NCBI GenBank assembly: GCA_964017195.1
Contig: OZ024887.1
Location: 7,013,959-7,077,958 of the forward strand
From: Siderastrea radians
Taxonomy: Eukaryota; Cnidaria; Anthozoa; Scleractinia; Rhizangiidae
Direction: 5' to 3'
DNA: 64,000 bases
This document shows, piece by piece, positions 7,681-15,630 of the stretch (position 1 is the first letter of the stretch; each line of letters opens with the position of its first letter). The notes under the pieces were generated by a model. The model was given only the letters and a program-made list of their open reading frames with translations, made no database searches and had not been told where the DNA came from. The position numbers were made by a program, and so were the translations under genes.

Positions 7681-8724
7681 ATGACCTGGGTGCCCAACTC
7701 GTCGTTTTACGTGACGTTGATGAGTCATGCGAGTACCAAAGAGTTTCCTGGGAACAAGAGTCATCATTTCAGAAACCGATTGCCGAAACCCATTCGATTT
7801 ATGGGACGAGGATGGATGGTGGGTATGGCGAGTTTATCGTTACCCACCATTCCAGTGCTAGCGGAAGAAGGAGGCGTGGGCGATTCCCATCCTCTGTTGT
7901 ATGTACGATGGCACGAACGGGTGTATGTCCAAGACGATCAAGGGAACGATCGCTGGTACCATGAACGCCGCGAACTCACTGTCTACGGGCGAGATATGAG
8001 AAAGGAGATGACCTCGTTGACGGGAGGTCAATTTTTTCATCAACTGGTCTATCGTTACCAGCAAGAACGGGCGAAACAAACCGTCCCCAAAAACAAATGG
8101 GCCGAGGACAATGGTGTCAAATTGGCCCCGACCTTTGAATGGACCACCGAAGGGGATTTGTTGTTGAATACTACCAATGTGGATTACAAACGACAAGTGG
8201 CGCACGTGTCATGGGGCAGAACCTTGGCCCTGAGAATGGGATGGATTGAACAAGTGTCCCCCGGCCAGTATCGATTGGGTCCCAATCTCTTGCAAGAATT
8301 TCAAGGCATTTCCACCATTCCCACCCCCACGGATGTCCGCGATGCCGCCAACAAACCCCTCTTTTGGAAAGTGGAGGGGGATTATCTGAAGTTGAGTCTA
8401 TCGTGTCCTTGGCGGTTTGTGAACTTGAACGGGGCCTTTCGTGTCCCGTCGGAATTTCCCTCCACGCGTCCTTTGCACGTGTATTGTGATGTAGGGACCA
8501 GTAGTATGGTAGGGGGTCGCATCACGGATCTCTTACGAGAAATCAAGTACCACCCCAAAGAAACCACGCACTTTGAACCTCGACATATTCAATATGTCCC
8601 AGTACGCAATGAAGTGGTGGAAATCGTGGAAACGCAAATGGCCGAAATCAATGGGGATCTCGTGACATTTGGCGAAGGACGTACGCTCCTGACCCTCCAC
8701 TTTAAAAGGGAGGTTGTGGTGTGA
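7681..8724 (+). CDS. FYVTL-type capsid-like protein (paralogue 2, intact)
   Basis: A 347-residue protein beginning with an SSFYVTLMSH segment. It shares ordered blocks with the ORFs at 1375-2426 and 8736-9787: N-terminal FYVTL, a G-W-x-V-G-x-A strand, a R-x-G-W ... LGPNL block, a W-R-F-x-N-L-N-x-A-F-R block, LHVYCDV and a closing G-E-G-R-T-L-L-T-L strand. Many beta-like segments fit a jelly-roll or other virion shell protein, and the family is common in cnidarian Polintons; assignment as minor capsid or penton-like protein is inference. It is the only paralogue of three that reads through without interruption. Confidence 0.78.
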   Translation: MTWVPNSSFYVTLMSHASTKEFPGNKSHHFRNRLPKPIRFMGRGWMVGMASLSLPTIPVLAEEGGVGDSHPLLYVRWHERVYVQDDQGNDRWYHERRELTVYGRDMRKEMTSLTGGQFFHQLVYRYQQERAKQTVPKNKWAEDNGVKLAPTFEWTTEGDLLLNTTNVDYKRQVAHVSWGRTLALRMGWIEQVSPGQYRLGPNLLQEFQGISTIPTPTDVRDAANKPLFWKVEGDYLKLSLSCPWRFVNLNGAFRVPSEFPSTRPLHVYCDVGTSSMVGGRITDLLREIKYHPKETTHFEPRHIQYVPVRNEVVEIVETQMAEINGDLVTFGEGRTLLTLHFKREVVV

Positions 8725-8735
8725 AGCAGACAAAA

Positions 8736-9787
8736 ATGTCGTTCTACGTGACGTTACCCAGTCATTCCAACCGACGTGAATTTCCCAACAACCAAGCCAA
8801 TTCGTTCAAGATTCGTCTACCTCAGCCGTTACAACTCACAGGGGGTGGATGGCAAGTGGGGTTGAGTGCCATTTCCTTACCGGATGCGCGCGTCAATTTG
8901 TACGAGTTGGTGAAGAAAAATGGGTACGTCATGGGGACGTCCTGGGACCAAACCTATCCTAAACCGGATGGAAAAGACGGGGAAATGTCCTCGCGAGTAG
9001 ACACCGCGCGAACCATCATCAATGACGTGAAAGATTTGGATTGGGTGGTGGATGGTGTGAGTTTCATGAAAGCCATCATTGCTCACTTGGAACAACAACG
9101 TATGGAATTGGCCGTTCAAGGTGGTCGGTTTACCAATGATCAAGGCAAACACACTTACGTCAAGTTTCGTTGGGAAGGCGAGGATCTGCTCATCGACAAC
9201 ACGAATGTCTGTCATTGTGGTAACAAAACACCTGCCCTGACTATCTATACCAAGTTAGCACTCAAGATGGGATGGTTACGTCAAATTGACACTGTATTGA
9301 TTTTGGGGCCAAACTTACAACAAGAATTCATCGGGGATCAAATCCCCAACATGACAAAACCCTCCGTTGACAACGATTGGAACGATGTGAACGACGATCA
9401 GAGCAAGCCGGTCTTTTGGACGGTGCGTTCGTTTTTACCGGATTATTTACAATTGAGTATGAGTTGTAATTGGCGTTTCACGAACTTGAATGTAGCGTTT
9501 CGAACGGTGGTGGGGGAACCCACACGATCGCTGCACGTGTACTCCGACGTGGCAGGCAGTATGATGGTAGGCAATCGCGTGACCGATTTGTTGCGTGAAA
9601 TCCAGTACAAACGACAGCACGAGGCACCCTGTACTTTGAGCCGTTGCACATTCAATACATGTCTCTTCGTAACGAGGTGGTGGAAATGATTCATGTTCAA
9701 GTCGCCGAAACGATTGGTACCGGAGGAGACTTGGTCAAGTTTGGTGAAGGTCATACCATTGTCACGTTACACTTCAAAAAGACATAA
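8736..9787 (+). pseudogene. FYVTL-type capsid-like protein (paralogue 3), frameshifted near its end
   Basis: Starts at the ATG at 8736 (MSFYVTLPSHS), only 11 bp after the stop of paralogue 2. The frame is similar to paralogue 2 up to about 9625, then runs into unrelated sequence and stops at 9687-9689. The conserved closing block continues in another frame to a stop at 9785-9787. This is best explained by a single-base change in length near 9620-9627, either a real mutation or an assembly error. The upstream part otherwise looks well preserved. Confidence 0.75.
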
Positions 9788-9822
9788 AAAGGGGGTGGCC
9801 AAGGGAGTGTCCCAATCACAAG

Positions 9823-10014
9823 ATGCCCAAGACAAGAGTGCGTCGAATGAGACGAAGAAGAAGAAGGCAACGAGGGGGTTTATTCCCCCTGGCGGCCCTC
9901 ATTCCAGCCTTGATCGCTGGAGGAAAAGCTGTGGCGTTGGGTGCTGCGGGTGGTGCCGCGAGTTACGGGGCTAAAAAAGGGTTGGAAGCCGCGTTTCGGA
10001 AAAGAAGACGATGA
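9823..10014 (+). CDS. Small basic virion-core-like protein (pX/mu-like)
   Basis: A 63-residue protein: an Arg-rich head, the motif RQRGG, a hydrophobic Ala/Gly/Leu segment (LAALIPALIAGGKAVALGA) and a basic tail. It resembles the DNA-condensing core peptides of adenoviruses in composition, and QRGG fits the adenain cleavage pattern of hydrophobic-or-Gln-X-Gly-Gly. It is a paralogue of the 57-residue protein at 15127. DNA condensation or membrane activity is inferred from composition. Confidence 0.75.
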   Translation: MPKTRVRRMRRRRRRQRGGLFPLAALIPALIAGGKAVALGAAGGAASYGAKKGLEAAFRKRRR

Positions 10015-10020
10015 GGACGG

Positions 10021-10028
10021 TATAAAAA
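10021..10028 (+). promoter_or_regulatory. TATA box (TATAAAAA) for the gene at 10087
   Basis: TATAAAAAGGGGG directly follows the stop of the preceding small basic gene and lies about 60 bp before the next ATG. Confidence 0.6.
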
Positions 10029-10086
10029 GGGGGTCCCATGAAGCACAGACAAAACGTTTATCCCTGGTGAAGAAGAAGAAGACACC

Positions 10087-10413
10087 ATGCGTGGGGGAAG
10101 TTTGACACGATTTCGAACCGACGAGTGGTATGATCAACAAGGCAAAGGATTGATGACGGATCTGATGCGTGGGGGGTTGCAAGGTCTTATAAGGACGCGA
10201 AATCCTTTAAAACTGCCTAGTAATATCAAGAGAGGATTGGAAACGGGTTTGACACGAGGTATCAAACGCAAAGCCGAAGACGTCCTTAAAAAGGAAATCA
10301 CCAAACAAGCCAAGAAAGCGTTGAGTAATAAGAACGTGAAAGACGCCGTGCGGGTAGCCACGGCCTTATTTCCCAAACAAACCAAACGGGCGCGAGATAT
10401 TTTGGGCGTGTGA
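10087..10413 (+). CDS. Small basic virion-like protein with RGG site
   Basis: A 108-residue Lys/Arg-rich protein. LMRGG at about residue 30 matches the adenain consensus (M/L/I-X-G-G), predicting removal of the N-terminal peptide. The remainder is rich in Lys and likely binds DNA. Located just upstream of the major capsid gene among other structural genes; resembles adenovirus minor core/cement proteins only in general character. Confidence 0.7.
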   Translation: MRGGSLTRFRTDEWYDQQGKGLMTDLMRGGLQGLIRTRNPLKLPSNIKRGLETGLTRGIKRKAEDVLKKEITKQAKKALSNKNVKDAVRVATALFPKQTKRARDILGV

Positions 10414-10415
10414 AC

Positions 10416-10643
10416 ATGGATCCCGTGCATTCACGACCTCGACGGATTCGTAGTAATCGAGGGTTGTCTCAATGGGGTGGACTGTATCCGTTTTGGAAAC
10501 TCAGGAGAGGACAACGTGGTGGATGGTTAAGTCCCGAGGTGATGAGACTGCCCGGGTTTGATTTGAGACAACGTTTAGCACGACGACGACGGTATAAAAA
10601 CCCCTCACGACGACGACGTACCACCACTCGACGACGACGTTAA
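10416..10643 (+). CDS. Arg-rich small virion-like protein
   Basis: A 75-residue protein; I use the ATG at 10416 rather than an upstream GTG. It has an N-terminal Arg-rich part, a GQRGG processing-like motif, a short Trp/Leu segment and a highly Arg-rich tail. It overlaps nothing upstream (2-bp gap) and ends 2 bp before the major capsid start. The MCP TATA box lies inside it. Confidence 0.68.
   Translation: MDPVHSRPRRIRSNRGLSQWGGLYPFWKLRRGQRGGWLSPEVMRLPGFDLRQRLARRRRYKNPSRRRRTTTRRRR
10593..10600 (+). promoter_or_regulatory. TATA box (TATAAAAA) for the major capsid gene, inside the preceding ORF
   Basis: TATAAAAA lies 46 bp before the MCP ATG at 10646 and within the coding sequence of the Arg-rich gene, a pattern repeated elsewhere in the element. 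Confidence 0.6.
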
Positions 10644-10645
10644 AC

Positions 10646-12046
10646 ATGCCTGACGTGAGTACACAAACCCCACCGGCTCACGAGCGTTCCGAAGGGACCG
10701 TCAACCCGGCGTTACGGATTTTCAAGGTGCCGCCCACGGACATTAGCATCAATGCCTATCGCATGGTTACCATTCAACCCACCACCACGGGTATCAATCC
10801 CATGGAATTCATCATTCCGGGATTAGACGATTTTGTGGATTTGGGACGCAGTTACTTTACCATGGAATTGAGATTGCAGAAAAGTACGAACGATGACTTG
10901 GTGGCCAATCAGAAATTGTGGCCCGTCAACAATTTGGCCCATTCCATCATCAAACAAATTGACTTGCAATTGAATGGCACGTTGATCAGTCCACAATCCG
11001 ACACCTATCATTACAAAGCTTACCTGGAAACCTTGCTGAATTATGACCGAGAAGATGGCAAGACCGTGTTGGGACCCCAAGGCTGGTTCAATCAAGTGGA
11101 TTTCCCACCCGCATGGACGGCCAACAATACCAACAGTGCAGCACCACATAATGACTACCGGGATCTCCCCGCCAATCACAAAGGAGCGTTGGCTGCCATG
11201 GTAGCCGAAACCGCCAAGTATGCTGGAGGTGTCACCCACAGTCTAGTGTTTACCCCCCACCTGGAAGTGTTTCACACTGGCAAACTGTTAGTGCCTGGCA
11301 TCGAAATCAAGATGAAATTTCATTTCAATGGCCCCAGCCTGTTTTTCAATGGAGTGGGTCTAGCTGGTCGATTGATGGAAGGGGATGTGAAACTACGGTT
11401 TCATATCTGCCAACTGCGTTTGAATGACGCCATCTACCAGAGTATATCTAGCAAAAGACACAATGAAGGCCAAGTGGCTGCCTACCCGACCGTCCGCAGT
11501 GAAATCCGGACCTTCACCATGCAAGACAACCTGGTCCGCTTTGATATCCCTAACCTGTTTCAAAACAGAATACCTGACCGATTGATTGTGGGGTTGTTGG
11601 ACAGCCGTGCCTTCAATGGAGATGTGACCCGAGATCCTTTCTGCTTCCAGAAATTTGGACTGAGCTCCATTAAACAGATTGTCAAAGGAGAAGAATACCC
11701 TTATGAAACCCTGCAGTTAGTGCACAACAATGGCACCCGAGATAATCTAGGCTACTTCCGTTTTCTGCAAGCCAGTGGTGCTTGGTGTAAAAAGAAAGGC
11801 AATATGGTAGAACTAGGAGATTGGGGCCATCGGAAAAATTGTACCTTGTACATGTTTGACAATGTGGCCAATGGATGTGCTGACAGTCAAAACCTCAACC
11901 CCAAGCAAACGGGCGATTTACAGCTGGTCTTGGAATTTGGAGCCGCACCCGGTGTCAATATAACCGTGCTCGTGTATGGAGAATTTGAGAACTTGCTGGA
12001 GATTGACAGGAACGGAGCCGTGTTGTACAACATTTACCAGCACTAA
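10646..12046 (+). CDS. MCP: Major capsid protein, double jelly-roll (Polinton PY/F54H12.2-like)
   Basis: A 466-residue intact protein of the size and sequence type of Polinton major capsid proteins. Recognisable blocks are the opening P-x-D-I-S-I-N-A-Y-R region (residues 28-38), a LNGTLISPQSDTYHYKAYLE block near residue 110-130, and a C-terminal VLVYGEFENLLEIDRNG-type strand. It should form pseudo-hexagonal hexon-like trimers building an icosahedral shell. Neighbours are virion proteins upstream and the maturation protease downstream, the classical morphogenesis module. Its presence means the element could form particles, at least in principle. Confidence 0.95.
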   Translation: MPDVSTQTPPAHERSEGTVNPALRIFKVPPTDISINAYRMVTIQPTTTGINPMEFIIPGLDDFVDLGRSYFTMELRLQKSTNDDLVANQKLWPVNNLAHSIIKQIDLQLNGTLISPQSDTYHYKAYLETLLNYDREDGKTVLGPQGWFNQVDFPPAWTANNTNSAAPHNDYRDLPANHKGALAAMVAETAKYAGGVTHSLVFTPHLEVFHTGKLLVPGIEIKMKFHFNGPSLFFNGVGLAGRLMEGDVKLRFHICQLRLNDAIYQSISSKRHNEGQVAAYPTVRSEIRTFTMQDNLVRFDIPNLFQNRIPDRLIVGLLDSRAFNGDVTRDPFCFQKFGLSSIKQIVKGEEYPYETLQLVHNNGTRDNLGYFRFLQASGAWCKKKGNMVELGDWGHRKNCTLYMFDNVANGCADSQNLNPKQTGDLQLVLEFGAAPGVNITVLVYGEFENLLEIDRNGAVLYNIYQH

Positions 12047-12057
12047 AGAAAGAAAAG

Positions 12058-12597
12058 ATGGAACACGTGGCCTTGAACAATGTGCAATTGGATTATTTAG
12101 CCCGAGACGACCCGCAATTGAAACCGATGTTTTACGGGACGGTGGCCTGTGATCGACTACCCAAGAGTCCTGTCAAGACCCAACCCCAAGGGTACATTGT
12201 GAATACGGACCCACACGATCAACCGGGACAACATTGGTTAGCGGTGTGGACGGATGGAAACGTGTGTGAAATCCTGGACAGTTATGCTTTACCCATGGAC
12301 ACGTACGTGCAAGCCGCCCCGTTACGAGATTGGATTGTGAAACATTGGAAGTATGTGGTGACCAATGGCAAGTCCCTGCAAACCATTTCAAGCAAGAGTT
12401 GTGGTGATTACGCCTTGTTGTACTTGAAAGCCAAAGCCCGTGGACGAACCTTGCAAGACTTTTTAAATGAGTTTTCCGATCATGATTATGTAAGCAATGA
12501 CCATCAAGCCGGTCAACGCCTTCAACAATTGATTGTAGGTCAAGAAGCCAGATGGTATCAACTTTGTTGTCATCCGTATCATCAATGTAATGGTTAA
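12058..12597 (+). CDS. PRO: Adenain-like cysteine protease
   Basis: A 179-residue protease of the adenovirus/Ulp1-type family that matures virion proteins. The triad is visible: His59 in GQHWLAVW, an acidic residue at Asp74 in ILDSYALP, and Cys115 in KSCGDYAL, with Gln109 as probable oxyanion residue. Likely substrates are the RGG-containing basic proteins of this element. AATAAA overlaps the stop region (about 12597). The ORF is intact and starts 11 bp after the MCP stop. Confidence 0.93.
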   Translation: MEHVALNNVQLDYLARDDPQLKPMFYGTVACDRLPKSPVKTQPQGYIVNTDPHDQPGQHWLAVWTDGNVCEILDSYALPMDTYVQAAPLRDWIVKHWKYVVTNGKSLQTISSKSCGDYALLYLKAKARGRTLQDFLNEFSDHDYVSNDHQAGQRLQQLIVGQEARWYQLCCHPYHQCNG

Positions 12598-12625
12598 ATA
12601 AAATTCGTTGGAAAAAAAGTGTGTC

Positions 12626-12736
12626 GGAGTCGTAGCTCAGTCGGTAGAGCCTTTGGATCCCCCGAAAAACAGGTGTTGGGGGATCGTGCGTGGGTTCGAG
12701 TCCCACCGATTCCAATAAAAAGGTGCCTTTTTTTTT
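12626..12736 (+). ncRNA. tRNA-like Pol III gene with aberrant anticodon arm (VA-RNA-like)
   Basis: 12626-12714 folds like a tRNA: acceptor GGAGTCG pairs with CGATTCC (one G-U), D arm GCTC/GAGC and T arm GTGGG/CCCAC are perfect. The A box TAGCTCAGTCGG and B box GGTTCGAGTCC match the Pol III consensus, and a T9 run (12728-12736) is a strong terminator. In place of a 5-bp anticodon stem there is an 8-bp stem GATCCCCC/GGGGGATC with a 14-base loop, so no normal anticodon can be assigned. It is either a noncoding RNA grown from a tRNA, like adenovirus VA RNA, or a tRNA with unusual processing. It fills the gap between protease and ATPase. Confidence 0.75.
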
Positions 12737-12755
12737 CTAAGGGTAGTTAGTCATC

Positions 12756-13409
12756 ATGCAAACGGGGAAACCGTTTCGTTTTCATACCCCCTCTTCTATC
12801 TTGGTGGTGGGACCGTCGGGATGTGGCAAAACCGTCTTTACGGAAAAACTCTTGGTAGACAACCCCGAGTTGTTTGACACCCCACCGACCCAAATGCATT
12901 ATTGTTATGGGGCGTGGCAAGATCGATTTCGAAGCATGCAAGATCATGGGGTGGTGTTTCACGAAGGGATTCCCGATCATGAGGCGTTGGTCCAATGGTT
13001 TCCTGAAGGACATGGGGTCCTGGTCTTGGACGATTTAATGGACGAAGGGAGTCACGATAAACGCGTGTTGGATTTATTCACCAAACATTCGCATCATCAA
13101 GGGGTGACGGTGTTGTACTTGTGCCAAGACATGTTTCCCGTGGGTCGCTATGCCAAAAGTATTTCCCGCAATGCCCATTACATTGTGGCGTTCAAGAATC
13201 CTCGAGATCAATTAGGGGTACGCAATGTCATGCTTCAATCGTTTCCGACCACTTGGAAAGACACGTTGGAGACGTTTCATCAAGCCACCACCCGCCCGTA
13301 TGGGTATTTGGTGTTGGATTTACACCCGGCCTCCTCCGATGAACAACGGTTGTTGAGTCACCTGTTAAAAGACGAAGGATGGACTCGCACCTATCAAAAG
13401 CGACTATAA
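12756..13409 (+). CDS. ATP: FtsK/HerA-type DNA-packaging ATPase (A32-like)
   Basis: A 217-residue P-loop ATPase. Walker A GPSGCGKT is at residues 19-26 and Walker B VLVLDD at 88-93. Downstream a Q-D sensor-like stretch (LYLCQDMFP) follows. In Polintons and related viruses this protein pumps the genome into capsids. Size and motif layout match the family and the ORF is intact. Its TAA stop lies inside the TATA box of the next gene (TATAAAGG, 13405). Confidence 0.93.
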   Translation: MQTGKPFRFHTPSSILVVGPSGCGKTVFTEKLLVDNPELFDTPPTQMHYCYGAWQDRFRSMQDHGVVFHEGIPDHEALVQWFPEGHGVLVLDDLMDEGSHDKRVLDLFTKHSHHQGVTVLYLCQDMFPVGRYAKSISRNAHYIVAFKNPRDQLGVRNVMLQSFPTTWKDTLETFHQATTRPYGYLVLDLHPASSDEQRLLSHLLKDEGWTRTYQKRL

Positions 13410-13443
13410 AGGGGCCCTTTGAACAGGAAAAAAGAGAGTAATC

Positions 13444-14337
13444 ATGGCGGACGATGACGACCGTCAACCTCCGCAATCGTACGATACCGTGGCCCCGGCC
13501 GGGGTTGGGGCGTCCGGCAGCAATCAAGTGTCCCCAGGCACCATGCAAGAAATTTTGGATACAGGGGACTCAAACTTGATTGAGCAAGCCTTTGATCAAA
13601 TAGAGGAGGCTGGTGATTATGATGCCCTCACCCGATATTTGGATTCGTTGCCTGACCTCCCACCCCCTGCACAGGCCTCTTCCCCCGCGGGGGTAGGAAG
13701 CCCAGGAAGTCAATCATTCCGTAGCCCCCAGACCACCCCACCGTCTTCCGTGGACAGTCCACGTACTTGGGGAAGCGCACGCGTGTCACCCGATCCACGA
13801 AGAAGAACAGTGGCGGGTGCTCGAACAGCAGCGGGTGCAGGGGGTGATGGACGTGGGGGACGTCGTGGTCCTAGGACTAGAGGTGGTGGACGTGGTGGTG
13901 CTGGTGGTGCTGGTGGTGGAAGAGGAGGTGCTGGGGGTGCTGGTGGTAGTGGAGGTGCTGGTGGTGGTGGAGCAGGTGGAGGTGCTGGTGGTGCTGGTGG
14001 TGGAGGAGGTGGTGGTGGTGGTGGTGGTGGTGGTGGTGGTGGTGGTGGTGGCCGTCGTGGTGGCCGACGTGGTAGACGACGACGACGACTTTTCCCCGGT
14101 TCACCTAGGACACCTTCCTCCAGTCCATCCACTCCTCGTGGATCTCAGACTCCACCCCCTCGTACCTTGCGTCAAGCGGATTTACAACGACGTTTACGGA
14201 TGCTATTACAAGATCAAGAACAATTAGCCCAAGGACGGGAAATTGCTAATGTGACCATGACCAATAGCATTGTCACCAGTTATAAACAAGGAGGAGCCCC
14301 GAGCGTACAAACCTCGTCGTCCCGGGTATCGCCGTGA
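13444..14337 (+). CDS. Gly-rich structural-like protein
   Basis: A 297-residue protein. An acidic start (MADDDDR) and a helical N-terminal part are followed by an Arg/Gly/Ala stretch and a long near-pure Gly run encoded by GGT repeats (about 13900-14050), then a Pro/Ser linker. The C-terminal helix and the tail (TNSIVTSYKQGG) resemble a conserved Polinton virion-like protein; that match is from general recognition. The GGT run is a microsatellite and prone to length change. TATAAAGG at 13405 is the probable promoter. A minor structural role is inferred. Confidence 0.7.
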   Translation: MADDDDRQPPQSYDTVAPAGVGASGSNQVSPGTMQEILDTGDSNLIEQAFDQIEEAGDYDALTRYLDSLPDLPPPAQASSPAGVGSPGSQSFRSPQTTPPSSVDSPRTWGSARVSPDPRRRTVAGARTAAGAGGDGRGGRRGPRTRGGGRGGAGGAGGGRGGAGGAGGSGGAGGGGAGGGAGGAGGGGGGGGGGGGGGGGGGGRRGGRRGRRRRRLFPGSPRTPSSSPSTPRGSQTPPPRTLRQADLQRRLRMLLQDQEQLAQGREIANVTMTNSIVTSYKQGGAPSVQTSSSRVSP

Positions 14338-14339
14338 GG

Positions 14340-15002
14340 ATGAAAACCGTCGTGTCGTTATTGAATGGATCTCGACGTCCTGGCATCCCCTTCCCTCCGG
14401 AATTATTACAACGCATGGATTCCTTGTATGCCTTTTACCATCAACAATGGTGGTGTTATCGAAAAATGTTGAATCATTACAAGTGTATCAATGCCTTGTT
14501 CAACGGCATGGCGTTACTCCTGATGGCTGCAGGTATGATTGCTGGCCCGCTATTGGACAACAGCACGTTGGTAGCCTGTTTGGCGGCGGTGGGCACCGTG
14601 GTCAAAGGATGGAATGATTTTAAACAATATCGATTTAAAGTGACCATGAGTCGGTTTGCGTTTACCACCTATGCCAAAGCCTTGACCGAATTGAAAACCT
14701 ATGTGAGAGGTGTCCCCTTGGAGGACCTGGAAGGATTTTTAATCAAGATGCAAACCTTGGATGATACCATTGTGGATTTCACCCCTCCGTTACCCAAACG
14801 ATGTCTCCAAGATTACCATCGTCATTTTGTGTACCAACCCTTGGAAGCCCTATGCTATGTAGACGGATGTCCTCGTCCCTTGAAACCCAAAGACTACTGG
14901 ATCCATAAAAAGCCGCTCCCTCCCAGTCCTACACTCTTAGAACCATGGCCGTCCAACGACGACGACGACGACGCAGAAAAAGGAAACGAGGAGGAGCTTT
15001 AA
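14340..15002 (+). CDS. Two-helix membrane protein, SLATT-like topology
   Basis: Start chosen at ATG 14340, three bases after the previous stop, giving 220 residues. Layout: N-terminal amphipathic helix, two close transmembrane segments (about 52-71 and 74-90), then a long helix with W-N-D-F, Y-R-F-K and a second helical region, and an acidic Asp/Glu tail. This helix-2TM-helix order is like SLATT domains, pore-forming effectors that in prokaryotes act with SLOG or nucleotide-synthase partners. The sequence resemblance is weak by eye, so SLATT is a hypothesis; the membrane topology is the solid part. A conserved Polinton membrane protein is the alternative. Confidence 0.72.
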   Translation: MKTVVSLLNGSRRPGIPFPPELLQRMDSLYAFYHQQWWCYRKMLNHYKCINALFNGMALLLMAAGMIAGPLLDNSTLVACLAAVGTVVKGWNDFKQYRFKVTMSRFAFTTYAKALTELKTYVRGVPLEDLEGFLIKMQTLDDTIVDFTPPLPKRCLQDYHRHFVYQPLEALCYVDGCPRPLKPKDYWIHKKPLPPSPTLLEPWPSNDDDDDAEKGNEEEL

Positions 15003-15076
15003 TCCGACGACAACGAGGTGGGGGTTGGTGGTCCGATTTCAAACGCAATACCCGTCAAGGCTATAAAGAGACGTGA
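14945..15076 (+). CDS. Very small Arg-rich protein with two RGG motifs
   Basis: A 43-residue ORF overlapping the end of the membrane-protein gene in another frame. It begins MAVQRRRRRR and contains KRGG and RQRGG before a Trp-containing tail. It fits the Arg-rich, RGG-containing small-protein class of this element. The RQRGG motif is shared with the proteins at 9823, 15127 and 16472, which supports coding despite its size. Confidence 0.6.
   Translation: MAVQRRRRRRRKRKRGGALIRRQRGGGWWSDFKRNTRQGYKET
15062..15068 (+). promoter_or_regulatory. TATA box (TATAAAG) for the gene at 15127
   Basis: Lies in the last codons of the 43-residue gene, 58 bp before the ATG at 15127. Comparable buried boxes occur at 15246 (TATAAAAC, for 15304) and 15490 (TATAAAAAGG, for 15603). 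Confidence 0.5.
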
Positions 15077-15126
15077 GACGTGATCAAACAAAACAAAGCC
15101 CTTCAACGTCTATTGACGAACCGTTC

Positions 15127-15300
15127 ATGGTGAGGAGAAGAAGATTACGACGACGACGCCGTCGTCAACGAGGCGGTTTTTTAAATCTATTGGTCCCTGC
15201 CATGGCCGGATTGGGGAAAGCCGTGGCCTTGGAAACGGATAAACGTATAAAACGCACGATCCAAAAAGCCAATCAACGCTATCGTCGTCGTCATCGGTAA
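15127..15300 (+). CDS. Small basic virion-core-like protein (paralogue of 9823)
   Basis: 57 residues from the ATG at 15127; the longer frame upstream lacks an ATG. It has an Arg-rich head, RQRGG, a hydrophobic segment (FLNLLVPAMAGLGKAVAL) and a basic tail, aligning with the 63-residue protein at 9823. Predicted to be cut after RGG by the element's protease, releasing a hydrophobic/basic peptide. DNA-binding or membrane-active virion peptide by analogy. Confidence 0.75.
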   Translation: MVRRRRLRRRRRRQRGGFLNLLVPAMAGLGKAVALETDKRIKRTIQKANQRYRRRHR

Positions 15301-15303
15301 AAG

Positions 15304-15630
15304 ATGCAACGTCTTCGACGTCAATTACCGTTTTTACGGTCCATGTTACAAGAAGCCAATGGTTCCAAACGTCAAGAGTTGTTACAACATGCCAATGCCG
15401 ATCAAATCAATGCTGTGAGTGAATTGGTTTTGAACTTCTTAAAAAACAAGATTCCCGTCACACCCCCCATGCTGGCTAAACTTCAACCCTATAAAAAGGT
15501 GCTACGCGATTTGGGACGTCGTAGACATTCCATCAAAAAACGTCGTCAGTGGTTAGTCCAACAAAAAGGACGCGGCTTGTTTCAAGGACTTCACGAGGTG
15601 TTATGTCAATGTGCTCGACCGACCCGTTAA
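15304..15630 (+). CDS. Conserved Polinton small basic protein
   Basis: A 108-residue Arg/Lys/Leu-rich helical protein, starting 3 bp after the preceding stop. Its layout (helical first half with Q-R-x-x-L-L, then L-x-x-L-x-R-H, a Lys/Arg cluster and a short hydrophobic end) is like a small protein common in Polintons and adintoviruses; the C-terminal site here reads KGRG rather than RGG. A virion or core role is inferred. Confidence 0.7.
   Translation: MQRLRRQLPFLRSMLQEANGSKRQELLQHANADQINAVSELVLNFLKNKIPVTPPMLAKLQPYKKVLRDLGRRRHSIKKRRQWLVQQKGRGLFQGLHEVLCQCARPTR

Noticed and set aside
10823..11239. 138-residue antisense ORF in the major capsid gene
   Set aside because: Lies wholly inside the intact MCP gene with no regulatory signal.
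12626..12714. Ordinary tRNA with a defined anticodon
   Set aside because: No 5-bp anticodon stem with a 7-base loop can be drawn; the alternative type II fold leaves mismatches in the anticodon stem.
13710..14227. Pro-, Val- and His-rich ORFs over the GGT repeat
   Set aside because: They are other-frame readings of the Gly-rich gene's microsatellite; only the Gly frame has conserved-looking ends and a proper start next to a TATA box.
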